Under the pieces are notes generated by a model. That model had not been told where the DNA came from. It did no database searches and saw only the letters and a list, made by a program, of their open reading frames with translations. The position numbers were made by a program, and so were the translations under genes. This document shows, one piece after another, positions 53,805 to 63,265 of a DNA stretch of 64,000 bases (position 1 is its first letter; every line of letters begins with the position of its first letter). Source of the stretch: Glaciimonas sp. CA11.2 (lineage in GTDB: Bacteria; Pseudomonadota; Gammaproteobacteria; Burkholderiales; Burkholderiaceae_D); assembly GCF_034314045.1 (NCBI RefSeq), contig NZ_JAVIWL010000001.1, positions 2,108,001 through 2,172,000 of the forward strand, given 5' to 3'.

Positions 53805-54791
53805 ATGATGAACACACGTGCAAACAATGATGTCCTGAGCGTGGCCAGTGCGGATGATGACGCACTAATTAATGCGGTCAGCAATAAAGCAAACGTGACG
53901 GCAGACGCGAAGCCAGATCATGGCGTAAATACAGCAGATTTTTTTGCAACAGTTGCTGAAAAGTCAGACGGAGTGGGCCTTCGCGGCGACTACCGAAAAA
54001 TCGATGCCAACTACGTGGTTCAGCAGGATTGGGACGCCTATACACCGGAACAACATGCGCTCTGGCGACGCCTGTACCAGCGTCAGGCCAAGCTCATCCC
54101 GGGACGTGCGTGTGACGTCTTTATCGAGAGTCTGGAACGTTTGAATATTGGCGATGGCATTCCGCGTTTTGAGGACACGTCAGCACTTTTATTGAAGGCA
54201 ACCGGCTGGTGTTTGGTAGCTGTGCCGGGACTGATCCCTGATCACACTTTTTTTGATCACTTGGCAAACCGCCGCTTTCCCGTGACCGTGTGGCTGCGCG
54301 AGCCAGAAGAGTTTGACTATATTGTTGAGCCGGATGTTTTTCATGATTTTTTTGGCCATGTGCCGTTGCTGTTTAATCCTATTTTTGCCGACCATTTGCA
54401 AGAGTATGGCAAAGGCGGTTTGAAAGCGTTAAAAGTCGATGGTCTGGCAATGTTGGCACGGTTGTACTGGTACACGATTGAATTTGGTTTGATCGAGAGC
54501 CCGTCAGGTTTGCGTGTGTATGGCGCGGGTATTTTGTCGTCTGGTGGAGAGATTGAACACAGCCTGACCAACCCTGCTGCAAGGCGGATTCCGTTCGACC
54601 TGGAACGGATTATGCGCACCTTATACAAAATCGATTCGTATCAGGAAACCTATTTCGTCATTCGTGATTTTCAGCAGTTATTTGATGAAACGGCACCAGA
54701 TTTCTTGCCACTTTATCAAGGGATAGCCTCTATGGAGCCGCTGCCAGCGAATGCGTTACAAATGGGTGAAACTAATCTGCCGCATAACTAA
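53805..54791 (+). CDS. phhA: Phenylalanine 4-monooxygenase
   Basis: PhhA hydroxylates phenylalanine to tyrosine with tetrahydropterin. Iron ligands are His180 and His185 (VFHDFFGHVPLL) and Glu226 (YWYTIEFGLI), with the same 5- and 41-residue spacing as the Chromobacterium enzyme. The 328-residue protein has an extra 45-residue polar N-terminus before GLRGDYRKIDANYVVQQDW; a later start is possible. Together with hppD it forms a Phe-to-homogentisate operon. No pterin dehydratase is in the window. Confidence 0.95.
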   Translation: MMNTRANNDVLSVASADDDALINAVSNKANVTADAKPDHGVNTADFFATVAEKSDGVGLRGDYRKIDANYVVQQDWDAYTPEQHALWRRLYQRQAKLIPGRACDVFIESLERLNIGDGIPRFEDTSALLLKATGWCLVAVPGLIPDHTFFDHLANRRFPVTVWLREPEEFDYIVEPDVFHDFFGHVPLLFNPIFADHLQEYGKGGLKALKVDGLAMLARLYWYTIEFGLIESPSGLRVYGAGILSSGGEIEHSLTNPAARRIPFDLERIMRTLYKIDSYQETYFVIRDFQQLFDETAPDFLPLYQGIASMEPLPANALQMGETNLPHN

Positions 54792-54854
54792 CTTAACGGC
54801 GTTATAAAGCGCTTAAAAAGGCATCGCGGATTGCAAAACCATGGACAAAAAAAA

Positions 54855-54882
54855 CGGATTCTGCCGCGGTGGGCAGAATCCG
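54855..54882 (-). terminator. Strong hairpin, terminator-like on the minus strand
   Basis: CGGATTCTGCC (54855-54865) pairs perfectly with GGCAGAATCCG (54872-54882). Eight A residues precede it, so an intrinsic terminator is formed only for minus-strand transcription. On the plus strand it is a U-less stem after phhA. Confidence 0.6.
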
Positions 54883-55032
54883 TAACTAGTGAATAAGGGA
54901 ACACTAGAGGGAGGTTTATCCGAAGCGACCGGTCCAGGGGAGGTCATCAGCCGCTCCAAACAAGACATCATTACACCCTTAACACTTGATGTTTTCCACG
55001 GGACTTACGCCTTGTTACAGTTGTTACCATAT

Positions 55033-55116
55033 GCCAAGTTTTCTTTGGACCAGTATTATTTGCCGTAATACTCCGCAATCTCGTAGCCCCTATAGTGCAT
55101 CAGGACGAAACTTGGC
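55033..55116. repeat. 9-bp inverted repeat upstream of the indolepyruvate oxidoreductase
   Basis: GCCAAGTTT (55033-55041) and AAACTTGGC (55108-55116) are perfectly complementary, 66 bases apart and about 170 bases before the start. It may be a regulator site pair. Confidence 0.4.
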
Positions 55117-55284
55117 TTATCATGGAAATGCAGCAAAATTAATGCACATAAAGAATGATTCGCTCATAAGGCGAAGACGTTTTAATCATGCTTGTGCGTG
55201 TACATGATCTTTATCCAGATCCTTACAAAGATACATACACAGGCGTAGTGCAATCAAAAACATAATTTTTGGCACGGAGACTGA

Positions 55285-58200
55285 ATGAACGCACCACTAA
55301 CAGCAGAATTGCTGACCACTGACTCGCCTTTAGCGACTCCCCCTGAATCTGGCGATGTTTCCATCTCCCATTCTGTTCCCATATCGCTAGACGACAAATT
55401 CACGCTTGAGCGCGGACGGGCGTTTATGACCGGCACGCAAGCGATCGTGCGGTTGCCGATGTTGCAACATCAGCGCGACGTTTTGGCTGGCCTAAATACC
55501 GCCGGATACATTACCGGTTATCGCGGGTCGCCATTAGGCGGCGTCGATTTGATGGCGGCCAAGGCAAAAAAATATCTCGACGGACACAACGTTAAATTTC
55601 ATCCTGGCATGAACGAAGATCTCGCTGCCACTAGTATATGGGGCACGCAGCAAGTCAATTTGTTTCCCGGTGCGCAATATGATGGCGTATTTGGGTTGTG
55701 GTACGGCAAAGGTCCGGGTGTAGATCGCTGCGGCGACGTTTTCAAACACGCCAATATGGCGGGCACCTCGAAATATGGTGGCGTACTTGTCCTGGCAGGC
55801 GATGATCATGCAGCAAAATCGTCCACGACCGCCCATCAAAGTGAACATATTCTGAAGGCATGCGGGATTCCTGTTTTATACCCATCATCGGTGCAAGAAT
55901 ATCTCGATTACGGTATGCATGGCTGGGCCATGAGCCGTTATACCGGGCTGTGGGTATCAATGAAATGCGTGACCGATGTGGTTGAGTCGGGTGCTTCGGT
56001 TGAGCTTGATCCTGATCGCGTGAAAATCGTATTGCCAACGGATTTTGAAATGCCTGCGGATGGCTTAAATATACGCCTTCCGGATACCGTGTTGGGTCAG
56101 GAAGCCCGCATGAACAATTTCAAATGGTACGCCGCGCTGGCGTATGCACGCGCCAACAAGCTCAATAAAATTATCTGGGATAGTCCGCGCGCCCGAATCG
56201 GTATCATTACCGCTGGTAAATCCTATCTTGATACGAGGCAGGCGCTCGCCGATCTGGGGATTGATGAGGGAATTGCACGCGATATCGGCATTCGATTGTT
56301 CAAGGTCGGTATGACCTGGCCGCTGGAAGCCGAAGGTGTGCGCGAATTTGCGCAAGGTCTTGAAGAGATTCTGGTGGTCGAAGAAAAGCGCCAAATTTTA
56401 GAGTATCAATTGAAAGAAGAGTTGTACAACTGGCGCGATGATGTGCGTCCGCGCGTGGTCGGAAAATTTGATGACACCGGCGAATGGAGCAATCATGGCG
56501 CGGGTCACGGTGATTGGTTGTTGCCTGCAACCTATGAGTTGAATCCGGCGCAAATTGCGCGTGCGATAGCCACGCGGATTTCAAAATACTTTGCCGGTCA
56601 TCCAGTTGAACAGCGCGTTAAGGAGCGGGTGGCTTATCTGGAAGCGAAAGAAGCGCTGCTTAATATCAGCAGCAAGCCTGACCCTAACAAAGATCGCGTG
56701 CCGCATTTTTGTTCTGGCTGTCCGCACAATACCTCGACAAAATTACCAGAAGGTAGTCGTGGGTTGGCCGGTATCGGTTGCCATTACATGGTGTTGTGGA
56801 TGGATCGCGAAACATCCACCTTCACGCACATGGGCGGCGAAGGCGTCAACTGGATTGGTCAAGCGCCGTTCACCAGCGAAAAACACGTTTTCGCCAATCT
56901 CGGCGATGGTACGTATTTCCACTCAGGGTTGTTAGCGATCCGGGCCTCGGTCGCGGCCAAAGTAAATATCACCTATAAAATTTTATATAACGATGCGGTC
57001 GCGATGACGGGCGGTCAGGCGTTTGACGGGCCGCTTGACCCAGCGATGATTTCACGCCAAATCGCCGCCGAAGGCGTATCACCGATCATTGTTGTGACCG
57101 ATGAACCGGATAAATATCCGTCATCAACCAATTGGGCACCTGGCGTGACTATCCGGCATCGCAGCGAATTGGATGCGGTGCAACGTGAGTTGCGGGAAAT
57201 TGTCGGTGCGTCTGCCATGATTTACGATCAAACCTGCGCGTCAGAAAAGCGCCGCCGCCGGAAACGCAACGAGTATCCAGATCCAGCCAAACGTGCAGTG
57301 ATCAATGAGGCAGTCTGCGAAGGTTGCGGTGATTGTAGTGTGCAGTCCAATTGTCTGTCGGTTGAACCGCTCGAAACCGAGTTTGGTCGTAAGCGTCAGA
57401 TTAATCAATCATCCTGCAATAAGGATTTTTCTTGTGTCACTGGTTTTTGTCCGAGCTTCGTTACTGTTGAAGGCGGCAATTTGAAGAAACCGGCCAAGCT
57501 TGTCGCCAAACCTTTAGCAACCGATTCTGCAAAGCAAACGGTGGAAGCGGTCGCGAGTTTGCCGACGCCAATATTGCCAACAACGACAAAGCCCTACGGC
57601 ATTCTGGTCACAGGAATCGGTGGTACCGGCGTGGTCACTATCGGACAGATTCTGGCGATGGCCGCCCACGTTGAAGGTAAAGGTTGCTCGGTACTGGACA
57701 TGAGTGGTCTGGCACAAAAAGGTGGACCGGTGATGTCGCATGTGCGGCTGGCCGATCATCCCGACGATTTGCATTCGACCCGTGTCGGTACCGGCGATGC
57801 TGATCTCGTTATCGGGTGCGATGCAATTGTGACCGCTAGCCGAGATGCTTTGTCGCGGATGGGCGAAGGACGCACGTTTGCAGCGATCAATGCCACGCGT
57901 ACGCCCACGGCAGCATTTGTAAAAAATCCGGACTGGCAGTCACCGGATGCCGCCGCCGAGAAAGATATTCGTGCAGCTTGCGGTAATGATCGCGTTGAGT
58001 TTATCGATGCAGGTCGCATCGCGACGGTGTTGATGGGTGACGGAATTGCGACCAACATGTTTATGTTGGGTTACGCATGGCAAAAAGGCTGGGTGCCGCT
58101 GACCGAGGCGTCGTTGTTGCAGGCGATTGAATTGAACGCGCTACAAGTTGCGTTTAATAAACAAGCGTTCTTATGGGGCCGCACGGCAGCGTGTGATCCG

Positions 58201-58968
58201 ATTGGCCTTGATCAGCGTACGCGTATCAACGATAGTCCGGCGCAAGTGATCGCGTTTAAGCGGACCCCAACGTTGGACGATGTGATATCGCGCCGGGTGG
58301 CATTTTTGACTGCATATCAAGATGCTGCTTACGCAGAGCAATATCGGACCTTTGTTGGACGCGTTCAGCAGGCTGAGCATCAATTGCAGCTAAATGGCGG
58401 AAGTCGGGGATCATCACAGTCGTCACGCTTAAGCATGGCCGTCGCTAACTATCTGTTTAAATTGATGGCCTATAAAGATGAGTATGAGGTCGCACGGTTG
58501 TATACCGATGGTGCCTTTAGTCAAAAAATTGCTGGGATGTTTGAAGGCGATTACAAGATTAAATTCCATCTCGCGCCTCCGCTATTTGCCAAGCATGATG
58601 CCAACGGACATTTGATCAAGCAGGAATTTGGCCCTTGGATGATGCGTGCATTTGGCGTACTGGCAAAGTGTAAATTTCTGCGTGGCAGCAAGCTGGATAT
58701 TTTTGGCTACACAGCAGAACGTAAAGAAGAACGCGATCTGATCACGCATTATCGTCAAACGATCGACGCGTTGCTTCCCCGATTGACATCGGAAAATCTG
58801 GCAAGCGCAGTGGCGATTGCCAGTATTCCTGAAGAAATTCGGGGTTATGGGCATGTTAAGGATCGGCATTTAGCCGCAGCAAAGGTGAAAGAGCAGCAGT
58901 TAATCAAGGAGTTTGATCACCCTTCGCCGGAAGCGCACGGTGTGGCGAAAAGTTCTATTGCTGCTTAA
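55285..58968 (+). CDS. Indolepyruvate ferredoxin oxidoreductase, fused type
   Basis: This large TPP- and Fe-S-dependent enzyme oxidises aryl pyruvates (from Trp, Phe, Tyr) to aryl-acetyl-CoA. The 1227-residue protein has an N-terminal pyruvate-domain (GYRGSPLGGVD), a TPP-binding region (GIGCHYMVLWMDRETSTFTHMGGEG), a 4Fe-4S site (VCEGCGDCSVQSNC near 678, and CNKDFSCVTGFCP), and the C-terminal IorB-like gamma domain (GILVTGIGGTGVVTIGQILAMAAH). In archaea the subunits are separate; fused forms are usual in proteobacteria. The neighbourhood (hppD, phhA, Lrp) fits aromatic amino-acid use. Confidence 0.95.
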   Translation: MNAPLTAELLTTDSPLATPPESGDVSISHSVPISLDDKFTLERGRAFMTGTQAIVRLPMLQHQRDVLAGLNTAGYITGYRGSPLGGVDLMAAKAKKYLDGHNVKFHPGMNEDLAATSIWGTQQVNLFPGAQYDGVFGLWYGKGPGVDRCGDVFKHANMAGTSKYGGVLVLAGDDHAAKSSTTAHQSEHILKACGIPVLYPSSVQEYLDYGMHGWAMSRYTGLWVSMKCVTDVVESGASVELDPDRVKIVLPTDFEMPADGLNIRLPDTVLGQEARMNNFKWYAALAYARANKLNKIIWDSPRARIGIITAGKSYLDTRQALADLGIDEGIARDIGIRLFKVGMTWPLEAEGVREFAQGLEEILVVEEKRQILEYQLKEELYNWRDDVRPRVVGKFDDTGEWSNHGAGHGDWLLPATYELNPAQIARAIATRISKYFAGHPVEQRVKERVAYLEAKEALLNISSKPDPNKDRVPHFCSGCPHNTSTKLPEGSRGLAGIGCHYMVLWMDRETSTFTHMGGEGVNWIGQAPFTSEKHVFANLGDGTYFHSGLLAIRASVAAKVNITYKILYNDAVAMTGGQAFDGPLDPAMISRQIAAEGVSPIIVVTDEPDKYPSSTNWAPGVTIRHRSELDAVQRELREIVGASAMIYDQTCASEKRRRRKRNEYPDPAKRAVINEAVCEGCGDCSVQSNCLSVEPLETEFGRKRQINQSSCNKDFSCVTGFCPSFVTVEGGNLKKPAKLVAKPLATDSAKQTVEAVASLPTPILPTTTKPYGILVTGIGGTGVVTIGQILAMAAHVEGKGCSVLDMSGLAQKGGPVMSHVRLADHPDDLHSTRVGTGDADLVIGCDAIVTASRDALSRMGEGRTFAAINATRTPTAAFVKNPDWQSPDAAAEKDIRAACGNDRVEFIDAGRIATVLMGDGIATNMFMLGYAWQKGWVPLTEASLLQAIELNALQVAFNKQAFLWGRTAACDPIGLDQRTRINDSPAQVIAFKRTPTLDDVISRRVAFLTAYQDAAYAEQYRTFVGRVQQAEHQLQLNGGSRGSSQSSRLSMAVANYLFKLMAYKDEYEVARLYTDGAFSQKIAGMFEGDYKIKFHLAPPLFAKHDANGHLIKQEFGPWMMRAFGVLAKCKFLRGSKLDIFGYTAERKEERDLITHYRQTIDALLPRLTSENLASAVAIASIPEEIRGYGHVKDRHLAAAKVKEQQLIKEFDHPSPEAHGVAKSSIAA

Positions 58969-59014
58969 TATGTAGATTTTCCATGCAGCAAAGCGTGTAG
59001 GAATAAGTTGAATA

Positions 59015-59045
59015 AAAAAATGACCGGAAATTCTGGTCATTTTTT
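59015..59045. terminator. Bidirectional intrinsic terminator
   Basis: AAAAAATGACC (59015-59025) pairs with GGTCATTTTTT (59035-59045) around GGAAATTCT. T-runs exist in both directions, fitting the convergent oxidoreductase and queC genes. Confidence 0.9.
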
Positions 59046-59098
59046 ATGGCTGATGCGATTGCATCATGTTTAGACTGATTTCAGATTTGTAAGGAAGC

Positions 59099-59800
59099 CT
59101 ATTCAGCCACAAATTCTTGATAACCCCGCGCGCGTAGGGCGCAGGCTGGACACGTTCCGCAGCCATATCCCCAATCGTGTAGCGTCCCGCGCTCCCCTAA
59201 ATAACAAGTGTGCGTATCGGCGCGAATCAGATCGACCAGCGCATCGCCGCCAAGTTCTTGCGCTAATTTCCATGTTTGCGACTTATCAATCCACATTAAG
59301 GGTGTTTCCAGCTTGATGCGTGTTGCCATGCCGAGATTGAGAGCGACTTGTAATGCCTTCATGGTGTCGTCCCGGCAGTCCGGATAGCCGGAGAAGTCGG
59401 TTTCACACATGCCGCCAACCAGAACATTGAGACCACGGCGATAAGCGACGGTTGCGGCAACGGTCATAAATAACAGATTGCGGCCTGGAACAAAGGTATT
59501 GGGTAGGCCATTTTCTTGCATGACGATCTCGACATCCTCCGTCATGGCGGTGGAGGAAATTTTAGAAATCAGGGATAAATCGATGACATGATCTTCTTCT
59601 AATTTCGTATTCCATTCGGCCGATTGGGCGCGCAATTTTTGCAATAATATCGGACGTTGCGTCAGCTCAACAGCATGCCGCTGACCGTAATCAAAACCGA
59701 TGGTTTCCACTCGATCGTAGCGTGACAATGCCCACGCCAGGCATGTAGTTGAATCCTGACCACCGCTGAATAGAACTAATGCACCGTTTGGGACTGTCAT
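59099..59800 (-). CDS. queC: 7-cyano-7-deazaguanine (preQ0) synthase
   Basis: QueC makes preQ0 from 7-carboxy-7-deazaguanine, ammonia and ATP on the way to queuosine. The PP-loop SGGQDSTTC is at 12-20, with [21 protein letters not shown] and the zinc site [22 protein letters not shown]. The 233-residue length is normal. No preQ1 riboswitch was seen in the upstream region. Confidence 0.95.
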   Translation of the reverse strand: MTVPNGALVLFSGGQDSTTCLAWALSRYDRVETIGFDYGQRHAVELTQRPILLQKLRAQSAEWNTKLEEDHVIDLSLISKISSTAMTEDVEIVMQENGLPNTFVPGRNLLFMTVAATVAYRRGLNVLVGGMCETDFSGYPDCRDDTMKALQVALNLGMATRIKLETPLMWIDKSQTWKLAQELGGDALVDLIRADTHTCYLGERGTLHDWGYGCGTCPACALRARGYQEFVAE

Positions 59801-60020
59801 ATATGTATCTTTTTATTAAGTAAAAATTATTATGGCGATCGCTGCTCGGCGGTCGTCACATCGGCAAAGTTACCTTTGACAACGACATCCACTCGTTTAT
59901 CCATTCGTCACGGATGAACGGACTTAAACGTTAAGCGATGGCGCATTTTCTCATAAGCGCCAAATATCATCTCGCAAAAATAATCAGCCTTGATCGGCTG
60001 TTCCCACTAAATGGGTGTCG

Positions 60021-60785
60021 TTATTTACTGATTTTGGCCAGTGTCTGGTCGACAAAATCATTATTAGGATCGGTAAAGCGGATGCGCACCGGATACCATT
60101 CAAGTGATGGTGCCAGCCAGATATCTAAACGCTGTTCAGTTGCATCAGGTGGCGGCTCTCTAAATATATGCACGGCGTCCACCTCGCCCGTCCCGGTCGT
60201 AATTTTTTCTTGATTAATGACTTTGAAGGTCCACGGCTCGGCGTCGCGTTGACCAGCGACGAAAAACACCCAGTCTGAACCGGGTTTGAATTGTTTGGCG
60301 GCCGCACGCGCGACCGCGACCAGCTGCCACACAATACTAGTTCGGTCCTGTTCGCCACCTTTGATCGGATACGATGCATCGGAGGGAGAAAAGGTGATTG
60401 TTCCGCCGGTCGCATCGCGATTGAATGTCGTCGTAGTAACGCTTTTACGGAAGCGCTTATCGGTGAACTGGGTTGGTGCTAAGCCGTAATCGTCAATTTT
60501 TCCATCACTTTTAGCTTCCAGGATTTTTCCTAAAATCATGGCTCGGGTGATGGCTTCGACGCTATAGTCGCGTCCATCCGTTTGCCATTTGACCACAGCG
60601 TCGCCGCTAATCGAAAGACCACTTTGTCGCGCTCTGATCGTATAGTCTAGTTGGGCAGACGGTGGCAAATTAACTGGCCGTTTCGTGACCGTGTGATCTG
60701 TATTTGCAGAAAATGCGTAAATGCTAGCGCTGCAAAGCAGTGCGGCAATAGCAATACGTGCATACGAATGCGAGAGAATTTTCAT
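60021..60785 (-). CDS. DUF3108 family exported protein (short paralog)
   Basis: The 254-residue protein has a signal peptide (about 1-27) and a beta-rich DUF3108 domain: LDYTIRARQSGLSISGDAVVKWQTDGRDY, GGEQDRTSIVWQLVAVARA, and LDIWLAPSLEWYPVRIRFTD. Function is unknown; it is thought to be a periplasmic beta-barrel-like fold. The upstream gene on the same strand is a longer paralog with the same domain, 96 bp away. An ATG at 60794 is also possible. Confidence 0.85.
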   Translation of the reverse strand: MKILSHSYARIAIAALLCSASIYAFSANTDHTVTKRPVNLPPSAQLDYTIRARQSGLSISGDAVVKWQTDGRDYSVEAITRAMILGKILEAKSDGKIDDYGLAPTQFTDKRFRKSVTTTTFNRDATGGTITFSPSDASYPIKGGEQDRTSIVWQLVAVARAAAKQFKPGSDWVFFVAGQRDAEPWTFKVINQEKITTGTGEVDAVHIFREPPPDATEQRLDIWLAPSLEWYPVRIRFTDPNNDFVDQTLAKISK

Positions 60786-60890
60786 AGTCTTCATTTAAAA
60801 TATGGCCAGGAAATTCGACCAAAAGAGCGTTTCACGCGCAAGCAAAAAACGGTGAATGGTCAGTTAGGTATTGTTGATGTATTAAGTTGT

Positions 60891-62069
60891 TCAGTTAAGC
60901 AGCTTAAGTTTAGACAGCGACATATCCAAATAGTCCCCATTATTTTCGGTGAAGCGCAATTTAACCGGATACCACTGCTGTTGCGGGGCTAACCAGATGT
61001 CGAGAGTTTTCTCGTATGAACCTTTTTGCGGCTTTCGCGCCAGATGCCAAGTCATGACGGTTCCAGTGCCTACTTTGATTTCTTCCTGCCCCAGGATTTG
61101 AAAACGCCAGGTTTCGGCATCCTTGTCTCCTGCGACAAATAAATCGATGACACCGCCCGGAACAATTTTTCCCGCATCGCCACGTCCTATACTGGCCAAT
61201 TGCCAGACGATGCTGGCGCGGTCTTGCTCACCACCGGTGCGCGGATAGCTATTGGCTGAGGCAGAAAAAGTAATATTGTTAGGCTCGCGTAAGAAGTGCG
61301 TGCTAGTGGCTGGTTTGCGGAATTTTTTCTCGGTGTAGAGCACCGGCGCTACGCCATAGGCGTTGATCTCGCCCTCGCTCTTAAAGTCCAGGGCGCTAAT
61401 GAACAATACGCCCGCTTCGCCATTGATCGTGTAATTGGTACCATCGGTTTGCCACGTAATTTTTCCGCCGCCATGATAAGTTTGCCCTTTATTGAGAGCC
61501 TCAACGTCGTATTTCAGTTCGGCAGATGGCGGCGGTTTGATGTCGTAATGTACAGCGGTTGGCGGTGGCGGTGCAACTGGCTCGACTTTCGGTACGGGTT
61601 GCACGGGCGCGCCACTGGATGCATCGCCGGTTGATGCGGTTTCTGGGCCATTGCCATTAATGGCGGCTGGCGCTGTATTGTTGGTGATGTTGTCGGACAC
61701 GCTATTCGGAATAGGTGTTCTGGTTTCTTTGATCGGCATATCCGGAACTTCAGGTTCCGAAGGCTTTGATTGTGGTCGGTCAGCTGTTTTTCTCTGCACT
61801 TTGCGTAATACGGGCGAAGGCTTGGGGGGAATCGGCTTTGGCGCCAAAATTGGCTTATCTACCGGCGGCAATGGCTTTAGCTCCGCTATGATGACTGGAG
61901 ACTTGTCAGACGCAATTTTAGGCACTGTGAGCAAGTTGCTGCCCCAATTGATCAGAAAGAGATGCAATAGAAGTGAAGCCGCGAGCACAATCAGCCAGCC
62001 ACGTGATGCCGTTCTGTTTGGTTGTGTATTGCGCGTGTCTTTGGTCGCGTCTGTGGAAGGCCTCGTCAT
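60891..62069 (-). CDS. DUF3108 protein with TonB-like proline-rich N-terminus (long paralog)
   Basis: The 392-residue protein has a basic N-terminus, one membrane helix (about 23-42), a Pro/Lys-rich stretch (about 60-175, PVDKPILAPKPIPPKPSP) as in TonB, and a C-terminal DUF3108 domain (about 178-390) with the same KITWQTDGTNY, GGEQDRASIVWQLASIGRG and TLDIWLAPQQQWYPVKLRFTE landmarks as its neighbour. The Pro-rich spacer could bridge the periplasm. Function unknown. It is the first of a tandem pair. Confidence 0.85.
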   Translation of the reverse strand: MTRPSTDATKDTRNTQPNRTASRGWLIVLAASLLLHLFLINWGSNLLTVPKIASDKSPVIIAELKPLPPVDKPILAPKPIPPKPSPVLRKVQRKTADRPQSKPSEPEVPDMPIKETRTPIPNSVSDNITNNTAPAAINGNGPETASTGDASSGAPVQPVPKVEPVAPPPPTAVHYDIKPPPSAELKYDVEALNKGQTYHGGGKITWQTDGTNYTINGEAGVLFISALDFKSEGEINAYGVAPVLYTEKKFRKPATSTHFLREPNNITFSASANSYPRTGGEQDRASIVWQLASIGRGDAGKIVPGGVIDLFVAGDKDAETWRFQILGQEEIKVGTGTVMTWHLARKPQKGSYEKTLDIWLAPQQQWYPVKLRFTENNGDYLDMSLSKLKLLN

Positions 62070-62384
62070 TTACGTAGTGTAAACCGAACGCTGCCGGTGT
62101 GCCTTATGCCGCTTGGAGCGCGTTGGTTTAATAATGAGATCGCACACCAACTGGAAAGTCCCGATCGGTAAATATAATGACCTCTTCAAGTCATTCATGA
62201 TTCTTCGGAGAAATGTCATGGTGATATTTTATGGAGTTCTTTTGTCGCAGAAAATGGATGATTGATAGTACGGTAAAAATAAACCAATGATTCCTTGATC
62301 GGTCACAACAAAGCGTTTGTGGGCGGTATAGTATGCGATGGTGGCAAAAATAAAATGTGGACAAAATAATTTAAGGAGATTCAT
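62070..62384. other. phaM upstream region
   Basis: This is the divergent region between the DUF3108 gene and phaM. TATAGT at about 62326 could be a -10 box, but no good -35 box is at the right distance. AAGGAG lies just before the phaM ATG. Confidence 0.4.
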
Positions 62385-63197
62385 ATGAGCAATCCTAATT
62401 TTCTCGGAGCGGACGCGATGTCGAACAGTGTTGATTTCATTAAGAAAATGTGGGGCGGAATGGGCGTGCCTGGCATGGTAGTGCCGATCATTTCGGTTGA
62501 GGAAATAGATAAGAAGGTCACAGATCTGAAAGCTGTCGAAGGTTGGCTTAGCCTCAATCTAAATATGTTGCGGACAACGATTCAAGCGCTGGAAGTGCAA
62601 AGTGCAACATTGACCGCCTTGAAGTCAATCGGTGCGCTGATGCCATCTGCCGATGGCAAGGCAACTGCGCAGTTTACCGATACCTCAGCAGCCGAGAGCG
62701 TTACCGAAGGTGCGGCCGCCTGGGCAACAATGGCTTCCCAATTTCCATTTTCGTTTATGCCAGAAAAAGCGAAAGCGGCAAACGAAACAGTACCTCAGCA
62801 AGCTGCTGCGCCGATTGCTGAACCACCGGCTCCTGCCCAGCCGGAGGACGTCGCTACGGAAAATCATTCTACTAGTGCGTCAGATGCGTCGCCGGCGGCT
62901 AATACCGGCGTTTGGTGGGATGTTCTACAAAACCAGTTTAAGCAAGTGGTGAGTGGTGTTATGGCGGCTGAGGCAGCGATGCCGAAAGAGCCGAAAGCGT
63001 CAACCAAGGCCCGAAAATCTGCAGCCAAACCAGGGGAAACTGCGAAGAGTAACCCAACCAAAGTGAAACCGAAGGTTAAGCCGGGTGCAGCCTCGAGAGC
63101 GACCAAATCAACCACTGCCACAGCGAGAACCAAGCTCAAGGTTGGTACCGCTAAAGCTTCGCCAGTCTCTCGCAGTAAGAAAATAGAGTTGAAATAA
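62385..63197 (+). CDS. phaM: PHA granule-associated protein PhaM
   Basis: PhaM activates PHA synthase and in Ralstonia ties polyhydroxybutyrate granules to the nucleoid. The 270-residue protein matches in its N-terminal part: VDFIKKMWGGMGVPGMVVPIISVEEIDKKVTDLKAVEGWLSLNLNMLRTTIQALEVQ. The middle is Pro/Ala-rich. The tail (about 200-270) is very Lys/Ala/Thr-rich with many KPK/AKP steps, like the histone-H1-type DNA-binding tail of PhaM. AAGGAG lies seven bases before the ATG. Confidence 0.88.
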   Translation: MSNPNFLGADAMSNSVDFIKKMWGGMGVPGMVVPIISVEEIDKKVTDLKAVEGWLSLNLNMLRTTIQALEVQSATLTALKSIGALMPSADGKATAQFTDTSAAESVTEGAAAWATMASQFPFSFMPEKAKAANETVPQQAAAPIAEPPAPAQPEDVATENHSTSASDASPAANTGVWWDVLQNQFKQVVSGVMAAEAAMPKEPKASTKARKSAAKPGETAKSNPTKVKPKVKPGAASRATKSTTATARTKLKVGTAKASPVSRSKKIELK

Positions 63198-63211
63198 GGT
63201 TTTTGGATCAG

Positions 63212-63246
63212 TTGCGCAGCAGGTTGGATGTTGACCCTCTGCGCAA
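63212..63246. terminator. Stem-loop after phaM
   Basis: TTGCGCAG (63212-63219) pairs with CTGCGCAA (63239-63246). No T-run follows, but it lies between the convergent phaM and NTF2-like genes. Confidence 0.45.
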
Positions 63247-63265
63247 TCGTTGGGTAGGTATCGGG

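Larger units (their letters stand above)
54792..55284. other. phhA to indolepyruvate oxidoreductase intergenic region
   Basis: It holds a strong hairpin (54855-54882), a 9-bp inverted repeat (55033-55116), and the promoter of the next gene. No gene was recognised. An isolated GGGACTTACG (about 55001) recalls the end of the MITE-like element at 21375 but has no partner. Confidence 0.5.

Noticed and set aside
55000..55011. Second copy of the MITE-like element end (GGGACTTACG)
   Set aside because: Only about 9 bases match the end at 21375, with no inverted partner in the gap; likely chance.
59801..60020. preQ1 riboswitch before queC
   Set aside because: No compact hairpin with A-rich tail near the start was found; only a weak leader of ordinary sequence.
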